From positions 62,001 to 126,000 of the forward strand of contig NZ_JAAZQL010000008.1 of NCBI RefSeq assembly GCF_012275515.1: 64,000 bases of DNA, read 5' to 3'. Source of the stretch: Novosphingobium sp. SG707 (GTDB taxonomy: Bacteria; Pseudomonadota; Alphaproteobacteria; Sphingomonadales; Sphingomonadaceae). The notes beneath the pieces are model-generated. The model made no database searches. It saw only the letters and a program-made list of their open reading frames with translations, and was not told the origin of the DNA. Both the position numbers and the translations under genes were made by a program. Shown here piece by piece: positions 23,880-32,936 of this stretch. Every line of letters starts with the position of its first letter. Position 1 is the stretch's first letter.

Positions 23880-26308
23880 TTGTCAAACCAGCCGGTATCG
23901 CCGCCAATCGGCATACCCGGCGGGATGGCGGGTGCCTTGCGGCCCATCTTGCCGATTTCCGCCTCCAGCGCGGGGCCGTTTTTCAGCAGCGCCGCCACGG
24001 TCTTGCCCCAGCCGGTGCCTTCGCCCAGCTTGGCCGCAGCCGCATCCAGCTTTTCCTGAAGCAGGGCGGCCACATCGACCGGCGTTGCCGCATCCCGCCG
24101 CGCCCGCGCCACCGAAAGCAGCGCGCGCAGGGCAATGCGCCGCTCGACCGGCGTCGCATTATGCTCCCACGTTGCCGCGCCCAGCGCGTCGATCATTTCG
24201 GCAAGGCCCAGTTGCCCCGGATCGCGCGCCTGTTGCAGATGAACGCGGGTCAGGCGCGTGGGCGCCAGCAGGCTGTCAAGCGTGACCTGCGCGGCAACAT
24301 CGGTGGCGACCAGCGGATCGAAGGCGGCGGCTCCGGCATTGTCGAAAACCTCGGTGTCGAATTGCGCGTCGTTGCGTCCGTTCACGCCCGATGACAGCCA
24401 GCCCACCAAAGCATCCGGCACGGTCAGTTCTGCGGGCGAGAGGGTTTTGAGCATCGCTGCCAAAGCTGCGCGCTGCTTGGCCGGCGTCACGGGCTGGGCC
24501 GGTTTGTTGGCGTCCCCGGCCACGGCATAGGCATAATCGACGCCGCCCACCCATTTGCCGGTCGCCGCCACTTCATAACGCGCCAGCAGCCACACCGGCA
24601 CGAATTTGCGCCGCAGGTTGGACAAAGCCTCGCCTTTGCGCAGCACGCCGGGGCCAAAGTTGTTCAACGCCACGCGCCGCACCGCCAGCATATGGGCAAG
24701 TTCCTCGGGCTTGTCCTCGCCATTGTCCCACATGCTGTCATGCGGGGCGGGGCCATCATCGGCGCGGCCATCGATGTCGGTCATATAGCGCGTGCCTTTG
24801 GCGAACTCTGCGTCCGCCAGCGCGAAGGCCCATTTGTCGGCATCCGTGCCGGGCTTGGGCTGGCCATAGAGCCATTGCACGGTGAATTTGTCCCACGAAC
24901 CGATGCCCTTGGCATAGGCGTCGGACAGGTCGATCTTGCCGCCCTTCAGCCCGATCAGCGGTCCGGGATAATCCATCACCGAGGTGCGGCCCTGCGTCGA
25001 TCCGGCAAAGTTGTGAACAAAGCCGATGGCATGGCCGACCTCATGCGCGCCCAACTGGCTGATGCGATCAAGCGAGACCTTGACCGGATCGTTGGGGCCG
25101 CCGCTATTGTCCTGCGCCGCGCCCACCAGCGCCTCGAAGATCTGCATATCCTGCCGCACGCGTAGCGCGCCCAGCACGACATTGCCCTTGATGATCTCGC
25201 CGGTGCGCGGGTCGATGATGCCCCCGCCATAGGACCAGCTGCGCGTCAGGCGGTCGCCCCAGTTGACGATGGAATAACGCGCATCCTGCGGGTCGATGTC
25301 GGGGGTGAGGGGCTTGACCTGAAAGGCGTCAATATAGCCCGCGCTTTCAAACGCCTGATTCCACCATGCCACGCCGCGCGCCAGAGCGCCGCGAATCGGT
25401 TCGGGCGCGGCATTGTCGATATAGAAGGTGATCGGCTTTTTGACGCGCGACTTGGCCGCCGTCGGATCCACCTTGTCCAGCCGGAAATGGTTGGCCAATT
25501 GGTACTGCACATCGTCGCCCAGCGGTGTGCCGAAGTCATAGACCTGTGTGCCATGGCTGCCCGAACGGATGTCGAATTTACGCACCGCAAAACCGGGGCC
25601 GGGCAGACGGATCAGCGAATGGCGGATGGTGAAGCTGATCTGGCGCGGATCGGCGGCGATATTGCCCACCTCGCGCCCCGGCGTGTCCGAGGCGAAGGTC
25701 TGCACCGCCTCCATCTCGATATTATCGGGGAAGACCTTGACCGAGGTCGGGTCGGCGGCGGAGAGATTATCCGCCAGACGGAACCCCTTGGCCTCCTGAT
25801 TGAGCGCATCGGCCAGATGCATCGTATCGCGGGTCAGGAAAGGGCTGATGTCCACCACCGTGCCCTTGGCGTCGGAGGAGACGATGTCGAGCATGGCAAC
25901 GGTGCTGAAGGGGAAACTGGTCTTGGCGCCATATTGTACGGATGCCTCGCCAGTGGCGCGAAAGCGGGGGTTTTCATAGACCACGGCCACCTTGCGCCCA
26001 AAGCGGCGGAAGGTGAGGATCTGGGTTGGCCCCAGCATCCCCCGGTCGATGCGGATCGGGGCCGAGCCAAGCCCGCTGCGCACGGCGGTCGCATAGATGA
26101 AGCGGCCCATCACCCCTTCGGCATCGGCTTTGGGCAGGGTCAGCAGGATCTTGCCCGCATCGGCATCGACCCGCACGGGCAGCAGATCGCCGTCCTTGGT
26201 GTTCGACACGCCAACGGGATCGGCCATGGCCAATTGCGGCGCCAGCAACGCCATCAATGCCACGCCTGCCAGCTTTTGGCCCAGTTTCCGGCCCCTTGCC
26301 TGCTTCAT
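23876..26308 (-). CDS. Secreted zinc metalloprotease of the DUF5117/DUF5118 type
   Basis: 810 residues with signal peptide (to about LAMADP). Long N-terminal beta-rich region (about 30-290), then the gluzincin/metzincin-like catalytic part with HEVGHAIGFVH: zinc ligands H422, H426 and H432 and catalytic E423. A C-terminal alpha-helical region follows. Such proteins are common in Bacteroidetes and sphingomonads and are thought to degrade proteins outside the inner membrane. The divergent neighbour is an Lrp/AsnC regulator, followed by a TonB receptor and an amidohydrolase, which suggests joint use in peptide or amide nutrition. Confidence 0.88.
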   Translation of the reverse strand: MKQARGRKLGQKLAGVALMALLAPQLAMADPVGVSNTKDGDLLPVRVDADAGKILLTLPKADAEGVMGRFIYATAVRSGLGSAPIRIDRGMLGPTQILTFRRFGRKVAVVYENPRFRATGEASVQYGAKTSFPFSTVAMLDIVSSDAKGTVVDISPFLTRDTMHLADALNQEAKGFRLADNLSAADPTSVKVFPDNIEMEAVQTFASDTPGREVGNIAADPRQISFTIRHSLIRLPGPGFAVRKFDIRSGSHGTQVYDFGTPLGDDVQYQLANHFRLDKVDPTAAKSRVKKPITFYIDNAAPEPIRGALARGVAWWNQAFESAGYIDAFQVKPLTPDIDPQDARYSIVNWGDRLTRSWSYGGGIIDPRTGEIIKGNVVLGALRVRQDMQIFEALVGAAQDNSGGPNDPVKVSLDRISQLGAHEVGHAIGFVHNFAGSTQGRTSVMDYPGPLIGLKGGKIDLSDAYAKGIGSWDKFTVQWLYGQPKPGTDADKWAFALADAEFAKGTRYMTDIDGRADDGPAPHDSMWDNGEDKPEELAHMLAVRRVALNNFGPGVLRKGEALSNLRRKFVPVWLLARYEVAATGKWVGGVDYAYAVAGDANKPAQPVTPAKQRAALAAMLKTLSPAELTVPDALVGWLSSGVNGRNDAQFDTEVFDNAGAAAFDPLVATDVAAQVTLDSLLAPTRLTRVHLQQARDPGQLGLAEMIDALGAATWEHNATPVERRIALRALLSVARARRDAATPVDVAALLQEKLDAAAAKLGEGTGWGKTVAALLKNGPALEAEIGKMGRKAPAIPPGMPIGGDTGWFDN

Positions 26309-26380
26309 GTGATGCCCCTTTTCGCTTGAGATCGCCGTGTTCTAGCCAGCCATGCCTCACGGCAAAGGTGCCAGTTTGAC

Positions 26381-26461
26381 GTATTTCCAAAGCTACCACA
26401 GTCGTCGCACTCTATCTGACGAAATACGGAGCAGTTTTGCCTGCTTCTTGACGGAAATCCG
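26381..26461. promoter_or_regulatory. Candidate operator repeats for the Lrp/AsnC regulator
   Basis: CGTATTTC (26381-26388) and GAAATACG (26421-26428) are inverted repeats, 40 bp apart start to start. TGACGAAATACGG (26417-26429) is repeated imperfectly as TTGACGGAAATCCG (26448-26461), about 32 bp on. Phased multiple sites are usual for Lrp-type octamers. They lie in the promoter region between the divergent metalloprotease and regulator genes. Confidence 0.4.
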
Positions 26462-26479
26462 TTGCAACAAGGGGCCCGC

Positions 26480-26974
26480 GTGACGGAAAACACTCTCACC
26501 GAATTTGATGCCACAGACTTTCGCATCATGAACGCATTGGTCGAAGACGGCCGGATGTCGGACGTGATGCTGGGCGAAAGGGTGCATCTTTCCGCAACGG
26601 CTGCGGCCCGGCGGCGCAAGCTGCTGGAGGAACAGGGCGCGATCAAGGGCTATACGGCCGAGCTTGATCTGCCGATGCTCGGCCTTGGCATTGTGGTCAT
26701 TGTGGCCATCGAATTGCGATCGCAGGCCGATTCCGTGCTGACCGAATTTGAAGAGGCGGTCGTGCGCTGTCCCTCGGTCACCTTCTGCAGCTTTGTCTCG
26801 GGCGACACGGACTTTCTGATGATGGTCCATGTCAAAAGCTTTGAGGATTACGACCGGATCTATCGCAGCGAACTGGCCACGCTGCCCCATGTGGCCAAGA
26901 TCCGCTCCAGCTTTGTCATGCGCCGGGTGACCCAGCGCAACGTGCCGCCTGCGGTCTTTGCGCGGGGCAAGTGA
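26480..26974 (+). CDS. Lrp/AsnC family transcriptional regulator
   Basis: 164 residues. N-terminal helix-turn-helix (about 8-55; DFRIMNALVEDGRMSDVMLGE then ATAAARRRKLLEEQGAI) and C-terminal RAM ligand-binding domain (CPSVTFCSFVSGDTDFLMMV...). The start was taken as GTG 26480 (VTENTLTEFD); TTG 26462 is possible. Located between a divergent metalloprotease and a codirectional TonB receptor with an M20 amidohydrolase, it probably senses an amino acid released by them and controls one or both units. Confidence 0.9.
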   Translation: MTENTLTEFDATDFRIMNALVEDGRMSDVMLGERVHLSATAAARRRKLLEEQGAIKGYTAELDLPMLGLGIVVIVAIELRSQADSVLTEFEEAVVRCPSVTFCSFVSGDTDFLMMVHVKSFEDYDRIYRSELATLPHVAKIRSSFVMRRVTQRNVPPAVFARGK

Positions 26975-27364
26975 AGGCGATTCGCGCGGCTTTGAATTCG
27001 GGCGAGATCGGGCGGGCGGCATTGGGAATCCAAAGTAATAATTCAATTATGATAAGAAATTCTCTAATATATGTAAAAAATATGCCGATGTTTCTCGGAA
27101 AAAATTGAAAACTATCGTGTAGAATTTGCTGCGTTGCAAAAGAAGGTTGGGCTTCAGCGCGGCAATGGCGAGATAAAAGGGGTCGCACCCTTTTGGGATA
27201 TTCAACAGGGGGCCGCTGAACGGGCCGAAACCAAGGGGCGGAATTGGTGCAGGACCGGCCTGACGCCATCGCCCGATCATAAAAGCGCGGCGCCCGCCAT
27301 CGGGCAGCCGCGACACGGGAACAGGATCGCCGGGGAATAAACAGATAACCAATAGGGGGTTTTC
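26975..27364. other. 390-bp gap with an AT-rich island upstream of the TonB receptor
   Basis: Between about 27030 and 27125 the composition turns strongly AT-rich (AATAATTCAATTATGATAAG and similar), unlike the GC-rich surroundings. It includes AGAAATTCT (27053-27061), a near palindrome. A small hairpin AAAAGGG-GTCGCA-CCCTTTT lies near 27175-27194. This is the probable promoter and regulator-binding region of the TonB receptor gene, with a long leader. No convincing -35/-10 pair or small gene was found. Confidence 0.5.
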
Positions 27365-30300
27365 ATGGCGATTGATCGAACGATGAGGGAATGGGCGCAG
27401 TCGGCTGGCGGCTTTGCATTGCAGGGCCACAGGGCATGGCTGGGTGGAGCCGCCGTTTCGGTGCTGGCCATGATGGTGGCCACGCCCGCACTGGCAGGCT
27501 CGGTGGCCGCAGAGGCCCCGGCGCCCGCCGAAGCGGCCGAGCCCGCCGCCGAACCTGCCAGCGACATCGTGGTGACCGGCACGCGCATCGTGAAGGACGG
27601 CTTTGCCGCGCCCACGCCTGTTGCCGTGCTCTCCTCGGCCGACATCAAGGCGCAGGCGCCCGCCAACCTGTCGAACTTCGTCAACCAGTTGCCCGCCGTG
27701 ACGCAGGGCTCCACCTCGGCCAACTCCTCGGGCAGTCTGTCGAACGGTCTGGCCGGGATCAACAGCGTCAACCTGCGCGGCCTTGGCGCCTCGCGCACGC
27801 TGGTGCTGGTCGATGGTCAGCGTTCGGTCTCCAGCGCCACCAACGGCGTGGTCGATGTCAACACCGTGCCCCAGGATCTGGTCGAGCGGGTCGAGGTCGT
27901 GACCGGCGGCGCATCGGCGCAATATGGTTCGGACGCGGTGGGCGGTGTCGTCAACTTCATCCTGAACAAGAAGTACAAGGGCTTCAAGCTCACCGCCGAC
28001 CAGGGCATCACCACCTATGGCGACGGGCGCAACTATCGCCTCAGCGGTTCGGCGGGTTTCTCGCTGCTGGATGACCGCATGCATGTCCTGCTTAATGCCG
28101 AATATGCCAAGCAGGACGGCGTGGCCACCATCGCGCGCAGCTGGAACAACAACGGTTATTTCATGATCGCCAACCCCAACACGGCGGCGGGCCAGCCCAG
28201 CTGGATCAACGGGGCCGGGATCGGGCCTTCGGGCTATACGGCGGGCGGGCTGATCACGGGCACCAGTCTGAGCAGCGCCAGTGCGCTGGTCGGCAAATAT
28301 TTCATGGCGCCGGGTCAGATCGGCACGCTCAACTTCGGGGCCAAGAGCACCTCGGGCTATATGGTCGGGGGCGATTACCAGACCACGCTGGCGGGCCATG
28401 TGGGCACCAATTCGCTGATGCCGGATGAAGCGCGCTTCAGCGCCTTTGGCCGGGTGGGTTATGACCTGACCAGCCGCATCGAGGTCTTTGCCCAGTTCGG
28501 CTGGAACCGCTATATCGGCGAGAGCTTCTATCAGCAGACGCCGAGCACCGGCGTTTCCATCAAGGGCGACAATGCCTATCTGCAATCGCTCTATCCCACG
28601 GTTGCGGCCGCGCTGGGCAATTCCTCGGCCAATACGATCACCATCGGCACCAGCAATGCGGGCTATCCCGTGCCCGGCAGCCACAACACGCGCGACGTCT
28701 ATCGCTATGTGGTGGGCACCAAGGGCAAGTTTGACATGCTGGGCCGCGAATGGAACTTCGACGCCTATTTCCAGCACGGCGAAACCAAGAGCCACGAACA
28801 GCTGATCAACACTTGGCAGACGCAGCGCATGGCGCTGGCGCAGGATGCGGTGTTTGCGCCTGCGGGCAACGCGCTGGGCGTGGCGGCGGGCACGATTGTC
28901 TGCCGCTCCAGCCTGACGAGCCCAAGCGATGGCTGCGTGCCGATCAACCGTCTGGGCACCAGCGGGCCTTCGGCGGCGGGGCTGGCCTATATCTACGGCA
29001 ACCAGCCCTGGCGCGACCAGACGCTGAAGCAGGATGTGGCGGCCGCCTCGCTCAGCGGCGACCTGTTCAAGCTGCCCGGCGGCAGCGCGGCCATCGCGCT
29101 GGGCGGCGAATGGCGGCGTGAAAGCGTCAGCGGCTATGTGCCCGACGAATTCCAGCCGCTGAAAAACGCCAACGGCACCACCACGGCGCGCTGGCTTTAC
29201 GGCAATTATCTGCCCAATACCGGCGCCTATAATGTGAAGGAAGGTTTCGTTGAAATCGACCTGCCGGTGCTGCCGGGCGTGAACCTGAACGCGGCGGCAC
29301 GCGGCACCGATTATTCGACCAGCGGCAGCGTGCTGACCTATAAGGGCGGGGCGACGTGGCAGGTCAATTCCTCGATCAAGCTGCGCGGCACCTATTCGCG
29401 CGACATTCGCGCGCCCAACCTGTCCGAACTCTTCGCCGCGCCCACCGCGCGCACCAATACCGTGGTGCTGCCCGCCGGGATTGCCGGGATTTCGGGCGTG
29501 ACCGCCGGCACGGCCGGTTTTGTAGAAAGCACGATCGGCAACACCGCCCTCAAGCCCGAAAAGGCCAACACCTGGACCATGGGCGCGGTGCTGACCCCGT
29601 CCTTCATCCCCGGTTTCACGGCCAGCTTTGACTATTACGACATCAACATCAAGGACTCGATCGGCTCGATCACCTCGCAGAACACTGTCGATTTCTGCGC
29701 CAGCGGCCAGACCGCCTATTGCTCGAATCTGGTGTTCAGCGGCTCGACGCTTCAGTCGATCGTGATCCAGCCGTTCAACTTTGCCAGCCAGCATGCCAAG
29801 GGCTTTGACATTGATGCGAGCTATCGCACGATGCTGTCAAAGATCAGCGCCAACCTGCCCGGCACGCTGACCATTCGCGGCACGACTACGCATTACATCG
29901 CCAACGTGGTGGATAACAAGATCTTCCCTGTCGACTATGCCGGCGTCAACGGCGGCAGCCTGTCGGGCAGCAACAGTTCGCCAAGCTGGGTCTATCGCAT
30001 CAGCGCCTTTTATGAAGTGGGCGCGGCCAACATCAACCTGGTCTATCGCGGCTTCTCGGACGGCGTTTACGGCAACGATTATATCGAATGCAACGGCTCG
30101 TGCCCGACCGTGTCGAACCTGAATCAGTATCGCACGATCAACAACAACAAGATCAAGGGCACCAGCTATCTGGACGCCTCGGTCCAGTTCAAGATCAAGA
30201 GCGAGCGGGTCAAGGATATGTCGCTCACCTTCGTGGTCAACAACCTGCTGGACAAGGATCCGGTGCTGGTGGGCAACGGCCCGACCGGCAACAACGTCCC

Positions 30301-30379
30301 GGCCTATGCCCAGACCAACCGCAGCATTTACGATGTGATGGGGCGCACGTTCCGCATCTCGGCCAAAATCGGCTTCTGA
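27365..30379 (+). CDS. TonB-dependent outer-membrane receptor
   Basis: 1004 residues. Signal peptide to about ALAGS, a short Ala/Pro/Glu-rich stretch, then the TonB box region (DIVVTGTRI near 67-75), the plug domain (PTPVAVLSSADIK..., NLRGLGASRTLVLVDGQR, SAQYGSDAVGGVVNFIL) and a C-terminal 22-strand barrel ending in an aromatic residue (RISAKIGF). It takes up a substrate that depends on TonB energy. The barrel type with NLRGLGxxRTLVLVDG is that found in sphingomonads for carbohydrate, peptide or aromatic uptake. AGGGGG precedes the ATG. It is followed after 18 bp by an amidohydrolase, suggesting the ligand is an amide or peptide. Confidence 0.94.
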   Translation: MAIDRTMREWAQSAGGFALQGHRAWLGGAAVSVLAMMVATPALAGSVAAEAPAPAEAAEPAAEPASDIVVTGTRIVKDGFAAPTPVAVLSSADIKAQAPANLSNFVNQLPAVTQGSTSANSSGSLSNGLAGINSVNLRGLGASRTLVLVDGQRSVSSATNGVVDVNTVPQDLVERVEVVTGGASAQYGSDAVGGVVNFILNKKYKGFKLTADQGITTYGDGRNYRLSGSAGFSLLDDRMHVLLNAEYAKQDGVATIARSWNNNGYFMIANPNTAAGQPSWINGAGIGPSGYTAGGLITGTSLSSASALVGKYFMAPGQIGTLNFGAKSTSGYMVGGDYQTTLAGHVGTNSLMPDEARFSAFGRVGYDLTSRIEVFAQFGWNRYIGESFYQQTPSTGVSIKGDNAYLQSLYPTVAAALGNSSANTITIGTSNAGYPVPGSHNTRDVYRYVVGTKGKFDMLGREWNFDAYFQHGETKSHEQLINTWQTQRMALAQDAVFAPAGNALGVAAGTIVCRSSLTSPSDGCVPINRLGTSGPSAAGLAYIYGNQPWRDQTLKQDVAAASLSGDLFKLPGGSAAIALGGEWRRESVSGYVPDEFQPLKNANGTTTARWLYGNYLPNTGAYNVKEGFVEIDLPVLPGVNLNAAARGTDYSTSGSVLTYKGGATWQVNSSIKLRGTYSRDIRAPNLSELFAAPTARTNTVVLPAGIAGISGVTAGTAGFVESTIGNTALKPEKANTWTMGAVLTPSFIPGFTASFDYYDINIKDSIGSITSQNTVDFCASGQTAYCSNLVFSGSTLQSIVIQPFNFASQHAKGFDIDASYRTMLSKISANLPGTLTIRGTTTHYIANVVDNKIFPVDYAGVNGGSLSGSNSSPSWVYRISAFYEVGAANINLVYRGFSDGVYGNDYIECNGSCPTVSNLNQYRTINNNKIKGTSYLDASVQFKIKSERVKDMSLTFVVNNLLDKDPVLVGNGPTGNNVPAYAQTNRSIYDVMGRTFRISAKIGF

Positions 30380-30397
30380 TTGGGAGAAGGATTAGTC

Positions 30398-31984
30398 ATG
30401 AATTTCGTGAAACGCAGCACTCTGGCCCTGATGGCCACCGCCGCGCTGATGGCCGGATCGCAAGCCCATGCCGCCGCCAGCCCCAAGCTCAAGGCCGAGG
30501 CCGTGGCCGGGGTCGAGGCGCAGAAGAAGGATATCCAGGTGATGGTGGATACCGTGTTCAGCTATGCTGAACCCGGTTTCCAGGAATTCCGCACGATGGA
30601 ATATCTGACCGGCATTCTGGAAAAGAACGGCTTTAAGGTGACCAAGGGCGTGGCGGGCATTCCCACCGCCTTTACCGCGACATGGGGCGAGGGTGGCCCT
30701 GTGCTGGCGCTGGGCAGCGACGTGGACAATCTGCTGGGCACCTCGCAGACGCCGGGCCTGCCCTATATCAAGCCGATGGTCGAAGGCGCGCCGGGCCATG
30801 GCGAAGGCCATAATTCGGGTATGCCGCTGGTGGTGGCCGCCGCGATTGCGGCCGAGCAGGTGATGGAAAAGAACCACATCCCCGGCCGCCTGATGATCTG
30901 GCCCGGCATTGCCGAGGAATTGCTGGCCACCAAGGCCTATTATGTGCGCGAAGGCATGTTCAAGGGCGTCGACCTTTGCATCTTCAACCATGTCAGCTCC
31001 GACTTCGGCACCGCCTATGGCGAGCTGGGCATGAACGGCATGGTCTCGGTCGAATATACGTTCAAGGGCAAGACCGCCCATGCCGCGGGCGATCCGTGGG
31101 ATGGTTTCTCGGCGCTGGACGGCGTGGAAATCATGGACGCCGCGTGGAATTTCCGCCGCGAACATCTGCCCGTGACCCAGCGTTCGCATTACGTCATCAC
31201 CAATGGCGGCGGCCAGCCCAACGTCGTGCCCGACAAGGCCAGCGTCTGGTACTATTTCCGCGAGCGCAGCTTTGGCGCGGTGCGCAACCTGTACAACACC
31301 GGCAATGAAATCGCGCAGGCCGCCGCCAAGGCGACCGGCACCACGGTAACCTCGCAAATCCTTGGCTATGCCGCGCCCAATTTCGGCAACAAGCCGCTGG
31401 CCGAGGCCGCCTATGCCAATATCAAGGCGGTGGGCATGCCCAAGTGGACCGCCGACGATCAGGCCTTCACCAAGGCGGTTCAGACGATCAACCACCGCAC
31501 GGTCAAGCCTTTGTCCGACACGGTGGGCGAACTCTCCTCGCCCGAAAACCGCCCGCGTTCGATCGGCGGCGGTTCGGATGACATCGGCGACATCATGTGG
31601 ACCGTGCCGACCATCACGATCCGCTATCCGGCCAATATCCCGAACATGATCGGCCACAATGTGCTCTCGGCCATGGCGATGGCCACGCCGATTGCGCATA
31701 AGGGCGTCGAGGCCGGGGCCAAGGCGCTGGCCATGACGATCCTGGACGTGATGACCACGCCCAAGCTGGTGGCCGACGCCAAGGCCTATTTCACCGATGT
31801 GCAGCTCAAAACCGACAAGTATGATCCGATTCTGGGGCCCAAGGCGGCGACCTGGCTGAACGAGAAGACGATGAAGGAATATCGCCCCCAGATGGAGAAA
31901 TACTACTACGATGCGGCGAAATACCCGACCTACCTCGATCAGCTGGGGATCAAATATCCCACGCTGGAGGCGCCCAAGTCGTAA
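30398..31984 (+). CDS. Secreted M20 family amidohydrolase (AbgB-like)
   Basis: 528 residues from ATG 30398 with a signal peptide (MNFVKRSTLALMATAALMAG...AHA). The M20/amidohydrolase core resembles AbgB, the p-aminobenzoyl-glutamate hydrolase subunit: FSYAEPGFQEFRTMEYL, GHGEGHNSGMPLVVAAAIAA, GKTAHAAGDPWDGFSALDG, and GGSDDIGDIMW. These cleave N-acyl amino acids or similar amides. The exported location and the upstream TonB receptor suggest hydrolysis of an imported amide in the periplasm. The natural substrate is open (acyl amino acids, folate fragments or auxin conjugates are family possibilities). Confidence 0.88.
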   Translation: MNFVKRSTLALMATAALMAGSQAHAAASPKLKAEAVAGVEAQKKDIQVMVDTVFSYAEPGFQEFRTMEYLTGILEKNGFKVTKGVAGIPTAFTATWGEGGPVLALGSDVDNLLGTSQTPGLPYIKPMVEGAPGHGEGHNSGMPLVVAAAIAAEQVMEKNHIPGRLMIWPGIAEELLATKAYYVREGMFKGVDLCIFNHVSSDFGTAYGELGMNGMVSVEYTFKGKTAHAAGDPWDGFSALDGVEIMDAAWNFRREHLPVTQRSHYVITNGGGQPNVVPDKASVWYYFRERSFGAVRNLYNTGNEIAQAAAKATGTTVTSQILGYAAPNFGNKPLAEAAYANIKAVGMPKWTADDQAFTKAVQTINHRTVKPLSDTVGELSSPENRPRSIGGGSDDIGDIMWTVPTITIRYPANIPNMIGHNVLSAMAMATPIAHKGVEAGAKALAMTILDVMTTPKLVADAKAYFTDVQLKTDKYDPILGPKAATWLNEKTMKEYRPQMEKYYYDAAKYPTYLDQLGIKYPTLEAPKS

Positions 31985-32048
31985 GCATGTAAGTTTGTGA
32001 AAGGGACCGGATGGGCATCGACCCATCCGGGCTTTTCGCGCAGGAGGA

Positions 32049-32086
32049 AGCAGGGTCGTCCGGCTGGGGCGACCCTGCTTTTTTAT
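32049..32086 (+). terminator. Intrinsic terminator after the amidohydrolase
   Basis: AAGCAGGGTCG (from 32049) pairs with CGACCCTGCTT, followed by a T run ending near 32086. A second GC-rich hairpin (GGATGGGTCG-like pairing, GGATGGGCATCGACCCATCC at about 32009-32028) lies just before. The pair closes the receptor/amidohydrolase transcript; the A-tract on the left side could also end the opposite-strand transcript. Confidence 0.8.
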
Positions 32087-32110
32087 GGCCGCGTTTAATG
32101 GCCTGGGCGT

Positions 32111-32875
32111 TTAATGAGAGGGGCAGGCTGGGTCGGCGGGGATGGTGATCGTGCGCAGCGATGGCGCGAGGCCGTCTAGCAGATGCAACCGCCCCCATTG
32201 CGGATCGGCCAGCGGCCCGGGCACGCCCGCACCATGCAGGATCACACGGATGGCCGATTGCGCCGCCATCGTGCCCACCATGCCGACAAAGGCCCCCAGC
32301 ACGCCATCGGCGGCGCAGGTGTCGCAATCGATGGCGTCGAACGCATCGCCGACAAAGCAGCGATAGCAGGCATGGCCCGGCAGATGGCCCGCGAAATTGG
32401 CGATCTGGCCCTGAAACCGGCCTACGGCGGCGGTGGTCAGGGGAATGCCGGCGGCCACACAGGCGTCCGACACGGCAAGGCGGGTGGCGAAATTGTCGCA
32501 GCCGTCGAGGACCAGCGTGGCCCCGGCGATAAGCGTGGGGGCGTTATCGGTCGAGATGCGGGTCTGATGGTGGCTGACGGCGATCTCCGGGTCAAAGCGT
32601 GCGACCCAATCGGCTGCAGCCTGAGCCTTGGGCATGCCGATGTCGGCCTCGGCAAAGATCGTCTGGCGTTGCAGATTGCTGGCCTCGACGCTGTCGTCGT
32701 CGATCAGCGTCAGGCGGCCAACCCCGGCGGCGGCCAGATATTGCAGGGCCGGGCTGCCGATCCCGCCGCAGCCGATCATCACCACATGGGCATCGGCCAG
32801 CGCCATCTGTCCCACCCCGCCGACCTCGGGCAACACGATATGGCGGGCAAAGCGGGAGAGGCGTTCGGGGGTCAT
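32111..32875 (-). CDS. MoeB/ThiF family E1-like adenylyltransferase
   Basis: 254 residues. Nucleotide loop GCGGIGS at 35-41, LIDDD at about 58-62, N67-L-Q-R70, K83, and DGCDNF at 124-129 fit MoeB/ThiF enzymes, which adenylate the C-terminal glycine of a small ubiquitin-like sulfur carrier. Zinc ligands C170 and C173 are present; the second pair, normally CxxC, is C251-P-S-H254 at the very C-terminus, with His in place of Cys. No sulfur-carrier gene is adjacent, so molybdopterin and thiazole pathways cannot be told apart. Confidence 0.88.
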   Translation of the reverse strand: MTPERLSRFARHIVLPEVGGVGQMALADAHVVMIGCGGIGSPALQYLAAAGVGRLTLIDDDSVEASNLQRQTIFAEADIGMPKAQAAADWVARFDPEIAVSHHQTRISTDNAPTLIAGATLVLDGCDNFATRLAVSDACVAAGIPLTTAAVGRFQGQIANFAGHLPGHACYRCFVGDAFDAIDCDTCAADGVLGAFVGMVGTMAAQSAIRVILHGAGVPGPLADPQWGRLHLLDGLAPSLRTITIPADPACPSH

Positions 32876-32936
32876 GCGGGGGATTTAGGGGAGGCCGGGG
32901 GGGATGACAAGCGGGGGAAGGGGCAAGGAAGAAGGA

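Noticed and set aside
27047..29794. A 915-residue open frame on the minus strand opposite the TonB receptor
   Set aside because: It is antisense to a clearly recognised receptor. High-GC genes often leave the opposite frame open; the translation is rich in Arg/Gly/His with no recognisable domain.
30392..32026. A 544-residue minus-strand frame opposite the amidohydrolase
   Set aside because: Antisense shadow; the amidohydrolase has a signal peptide and domain motifs.
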